Shown: positions 51,781-53,219 of the stretch, piece by piece | Layout of the letters: each line of letters starts with the position of its first letter | Numbering within the stretch: position 1 is the stretch's first letter | NCBI RefSeq assembly: GCF_002930105.1 | Contig: NZ_PJRN01000020.1 | Span: 1 to 53,219, forward strand | Direction: 5' to 3' | Length of the DNA: 53,219 nucleotides | Source: Billgrantia saliphila | GTDB lineage: Bacteria > Pseudomonadota > Gammaproteobacteria > Pseudomonadales > Halomonadaceae | Program-made: the position numbers and the translations under genes | The notes under the pieces: generated by a model | Told to the model about the DNA's origin: nothing | The model's database searches: none | The model's input: only the letters and a program-made list of their open reading frames with translations

Positions 51781-51825
51781 AATGCCAATCAATCTCATTG
51801 ATATTCACTCGACTCCTGCTATGCT
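51781..51825 (+). promoter_or_regulatory. Probable Fur-regulated promoter of fhuF
   Basis: The promoter has TTGATA (51798-51803) and TATGCT (51820-51825) at 16-bp spacing, with a start near 51832. Overlapping the -35, positions 51781-51799 match AATGATAATCATTATCATT (an extended Fur palindrome) at 15 of 19 positions. The match is weaker than at 48200 but sits in a repressing position before an iron gene. Confidence 0.55.
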
Positions 51826-51930
51826 GGGCGCTGCCATAACGTTCCGTCACTTCACGACTGACCGCGCCGGGGCATAGCCACGACACGTCCCGGTATATTC
51901 CGGTCGGTTGCCCACTGAGGCGCGTCTCGA

Positions 51931-52707
51931 ATGCCCCGGCTAGCCGTAGTGGACGAACCCTTGCCCTATGTCTTGCCCCAGCTCTACGTCGGGCCGCTGG
52001 AGAATCTGGCGCCGGCTCGCCTGGGACACGACGCGACGACAGCCGGCGTGGCGGGCTCGGACCTGCTCGATCCACCCTACCTCGACGAGCTGATGACACG
52101 CTTCGGTCGTCGCCATGGCCATGGCGATCGTCGCGCCGTAGCGTCGCTGTGGTCGAAATGGCACTTCAGTTGCTTGCTGGCGACCGGGCTGGCCGCCAAT
52201 CTGGTGCTGGGGCGCGACTTGCCCCTGGACCTCGACCGCCTGCGCCTGGCGCAGGATCGGGACGGCCAGACGACGGGACTGATCCTGCGCCACGAAGGGC
52301 AACCACTGGACACGCGAGAATCCCCGCAACGCTTCGCCACTCTGCTCGACGGCCACCTGGCCCCGCTGATCGAGACGCTGGCCAAGCTCAGCAGCGCCTC
52401 GCCCAAGGTGTTCTGGAGCAACGCCGGCAACTACTTCGAGTATTTCGCTCATGCGCTCGCGCACCACCCCTTGGCGCCACCGGACGCCAATGCACCGGCG
52501 CTTGCCTTCCTGGAAGCGGCCATTCTCCCCGATGGCCAGCGCAACCCCCTCTACCGCCCCGTGCGCTATCGGACCGCCGATGGCGACGAACCCCAGCGGG
52601 TACGCCGCCTCTGCTGCATCCGCTATCTGATCGACGAACTCGGCTACTGCGAGAACTGTCCTCTAACCTGCCGTGCCCGCCAATCGAAGCGCGGGGTGGC
52701 CTCATGA
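51931..52707 (+). CDS. fhuF: Siderophore-iron reductase FhuF
   Basis: A 258-residue cytosolic ferric reductase that releases iron from imported ferrisiderophores. The C-terminal CCIRYLIDELGYCENC supplies four cysteines (C228, C229, C240, C243) for the unusual [2Fe-2S] cluster of FhuF. The rest shows SLWSKWHFSCLLATGLAANL and FWSNAGNYFEYF, typical of the family. GAGG lies 10 nt before the ATG. Its stop overlaps the next gene (ATGA), which encodes an AraC-type regulator. With the TonB2 operon nearby it gives uptake and reduction steps for siderophore iron. Confidence 0.92.
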   Translation: MPRLAVVDEPLPYVLPQLYVGPLENLAPARLGHDATTAGVAGSDLLDPPYLDELMTRFGRRHGHGDRRAVASLWSKWHFSCLLATGLAANLVLGRDLPLDLDRLRLAQDRDGQTTGLILRHEGQPLDTRESPQRFATLLDGHLAPLIETLAKLSSASPKVFWSNAGNYFEYFAHALAHHPLAPPDANAPALAFLEAAILPDGQRNPLYRPVRYRTADGDEPQRVRRLCCIRYLIDELGYCENCPLTCRARQSKRGVAS

Positions 52708-53219
52708 TTCAGCCTGCCCAAGCGACATGTCATCACACGCCACGTGATCTGCGGACCTACGGCGAACGCTATGGCATTGACTACCGCTTCCCCACGCTTG
52801 CGGCGGGTGCGGCGCACCGAGCCCCGGTAATACGGGGCCGTATTCGAGAACTCGCCCCCGCGCGGGGCATGCAAGTCGTCGCCTCCGATATCGAAGTGCT
52901 GCAGCGCTACGACTCGCGTTCACGCCGCCCCACCCCACTGTCCATCATCGTCATGCTAGAAGGGCAAGCCGAAGTGAGACTGGGCCAGCAGCGCCTGGGG
53001 TTGACCGGTGGCATGGCGCTAAGCGTGACGCTCGACGCGCAGCAGGGACTGCAAGCCACACAGCCGCCCGGCCAGCGGATACGCGCCCTGACGCTGGCCC
53101 TCGATGCACCTCGCCTGGCCGAGCTCGGTGCCGCGCTGCCCTTCCGAGGGTCGAGCATGCATGCATGGACGCTCCCTCCGTTACTGCAACAGGCTCTGGA
53201 ACAGGCCTTGTCCTCCCCC
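52704..53219 (+). CDS. AraC-family regulator, PchR-like N-terminus (3' end missing)
   Basis: The frame is open from ATG 52704 to the window edge (172 codons). The visible part is the ligand-sensing domain seen in PchR-like activators: MQVVASDIEVLQRYDSRSRR, then PLSIIVMLEGQAEVRLGQQ, and IRALTLALDAPRLAELGAAL. The helix-turn-helix domain would lie beyond the window. PchR-type regulators sense an iron-siderophore complex and activate its receptor and biosynthesis genes. Translation is coupled to fhuF by an ATGA overlap. The AraC call rests on the N-terminal half and the context, so it is probable rather than certain. Confidence 0.7.
   Translation, partial: MIQPAQATCHHTPRDLRTYGERYGIDYRFPTLAAGAAHRAPVIRGRIRELAPARGMQVVASDIEVLQRYDSRSRRPTPLSIIVMLEGQAEVRLGQQRLGLTGGMALSVTLDAQQGLQATQPPGQRIRALTLALDAPRLAELGAALPFRGSSMHAWTLPPLLQQALEQALSSP

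Noticed and set aside
1..53219. tRNA genes, insertion sequences, integrase genes, CRISPR arrays or phage genes
   Set aside because: I looked for cloverleaf genes, transposase-like frames with terminal repeats and regular direct repeats, and saw none. The window looks like ordinary core chromosome with an iron and surface region at the right end.

Overview
The window is about 53 kb of GC-rich, gene-dense chromosome from a gammaproteobacterium, most likely Halomonas or a close relative. The gene blocks match conserved blocks of Pseudomonas and E. coli (rpoE-mucA-mucB-mucD, lepA-lepB-rnc-era-recO-pdxJ-acpS, cysM-rlmD-relA-mazG). The genus is inferred from gene content and protein style, not from a marker gene. 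I see no tRNA, rRNA, insertion sequence, phage gene or CRISPR array. Both ends cut a gene: an aldehyde dehydrogenase on the left and an AraC-type regulator on the right.

Layout. 1-2.2 kb: end of a ketoglutarate-semialdehyde-type dehydrogenase, a small lipoprotein and a GNAT acetyltransferase. 2.3-7.7 kb: proS, an overlapping lytic transglycosylase, a 38-residue membrane protein under an Anr/FNR-like promoter, a SlyD-like isomerase, rfaH and an AmpG-type permease. 7.7-15.6 kb: a SEC-C/repeat protein, an AarF/UbiB kinase, topB, a ketopantoate-reductase-like gene, an outer-membrane barrel and a 1-Cys peroxiredoxin. 15.7-23.9 kb: a tightly coupled leftward operon cysM-rlmD-relA-mazG-ppc. 24-32.9 kb: a GacS/BarA-type hybrid kinase converging on the operon lepA-lepB-rnc-era-recO-pdxJ-acpS. 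33-37.1 kb: the envelope-stress operon rpoE-mucA-mucB-mucD, with no mucC. 37.4-43.2 kb: a DAHP synthase, the rhlB-dinG pair, and a small basic protein overlapping xthA.

43.2-53.2 kb is the iron and surface region. A six-gene TonB2-type energy-transduction operon (DUF3450, TtpC-like, ExbB, ExbD, TonB, TPR) runs leftward from a nearly perfect Fur box. Rightward from the same intergenic region runs a 1056-residue predicted type-I-secreted protein with three CBM2-like modules, a beta-helix and two RTX blocks. It is followed by fhuF and an AraC-type regulator, probably also Fur controlled. Together these suggest iron-regulated outer-membrane uptake, reductive release of siderophore iron, and a secreted glycan-active or adhesive protein.

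The most interesting signals are the tiny CcoM-like gene, whose Anr/FNR-like site is centred exactly 41.5 bp upstream of its inferred start; a perfect 15-bp inverted repeat containing that site; the RTX/CBM2/beta-helix protein; and a set of hairpins between the sigma factor and anti-sigma genes.
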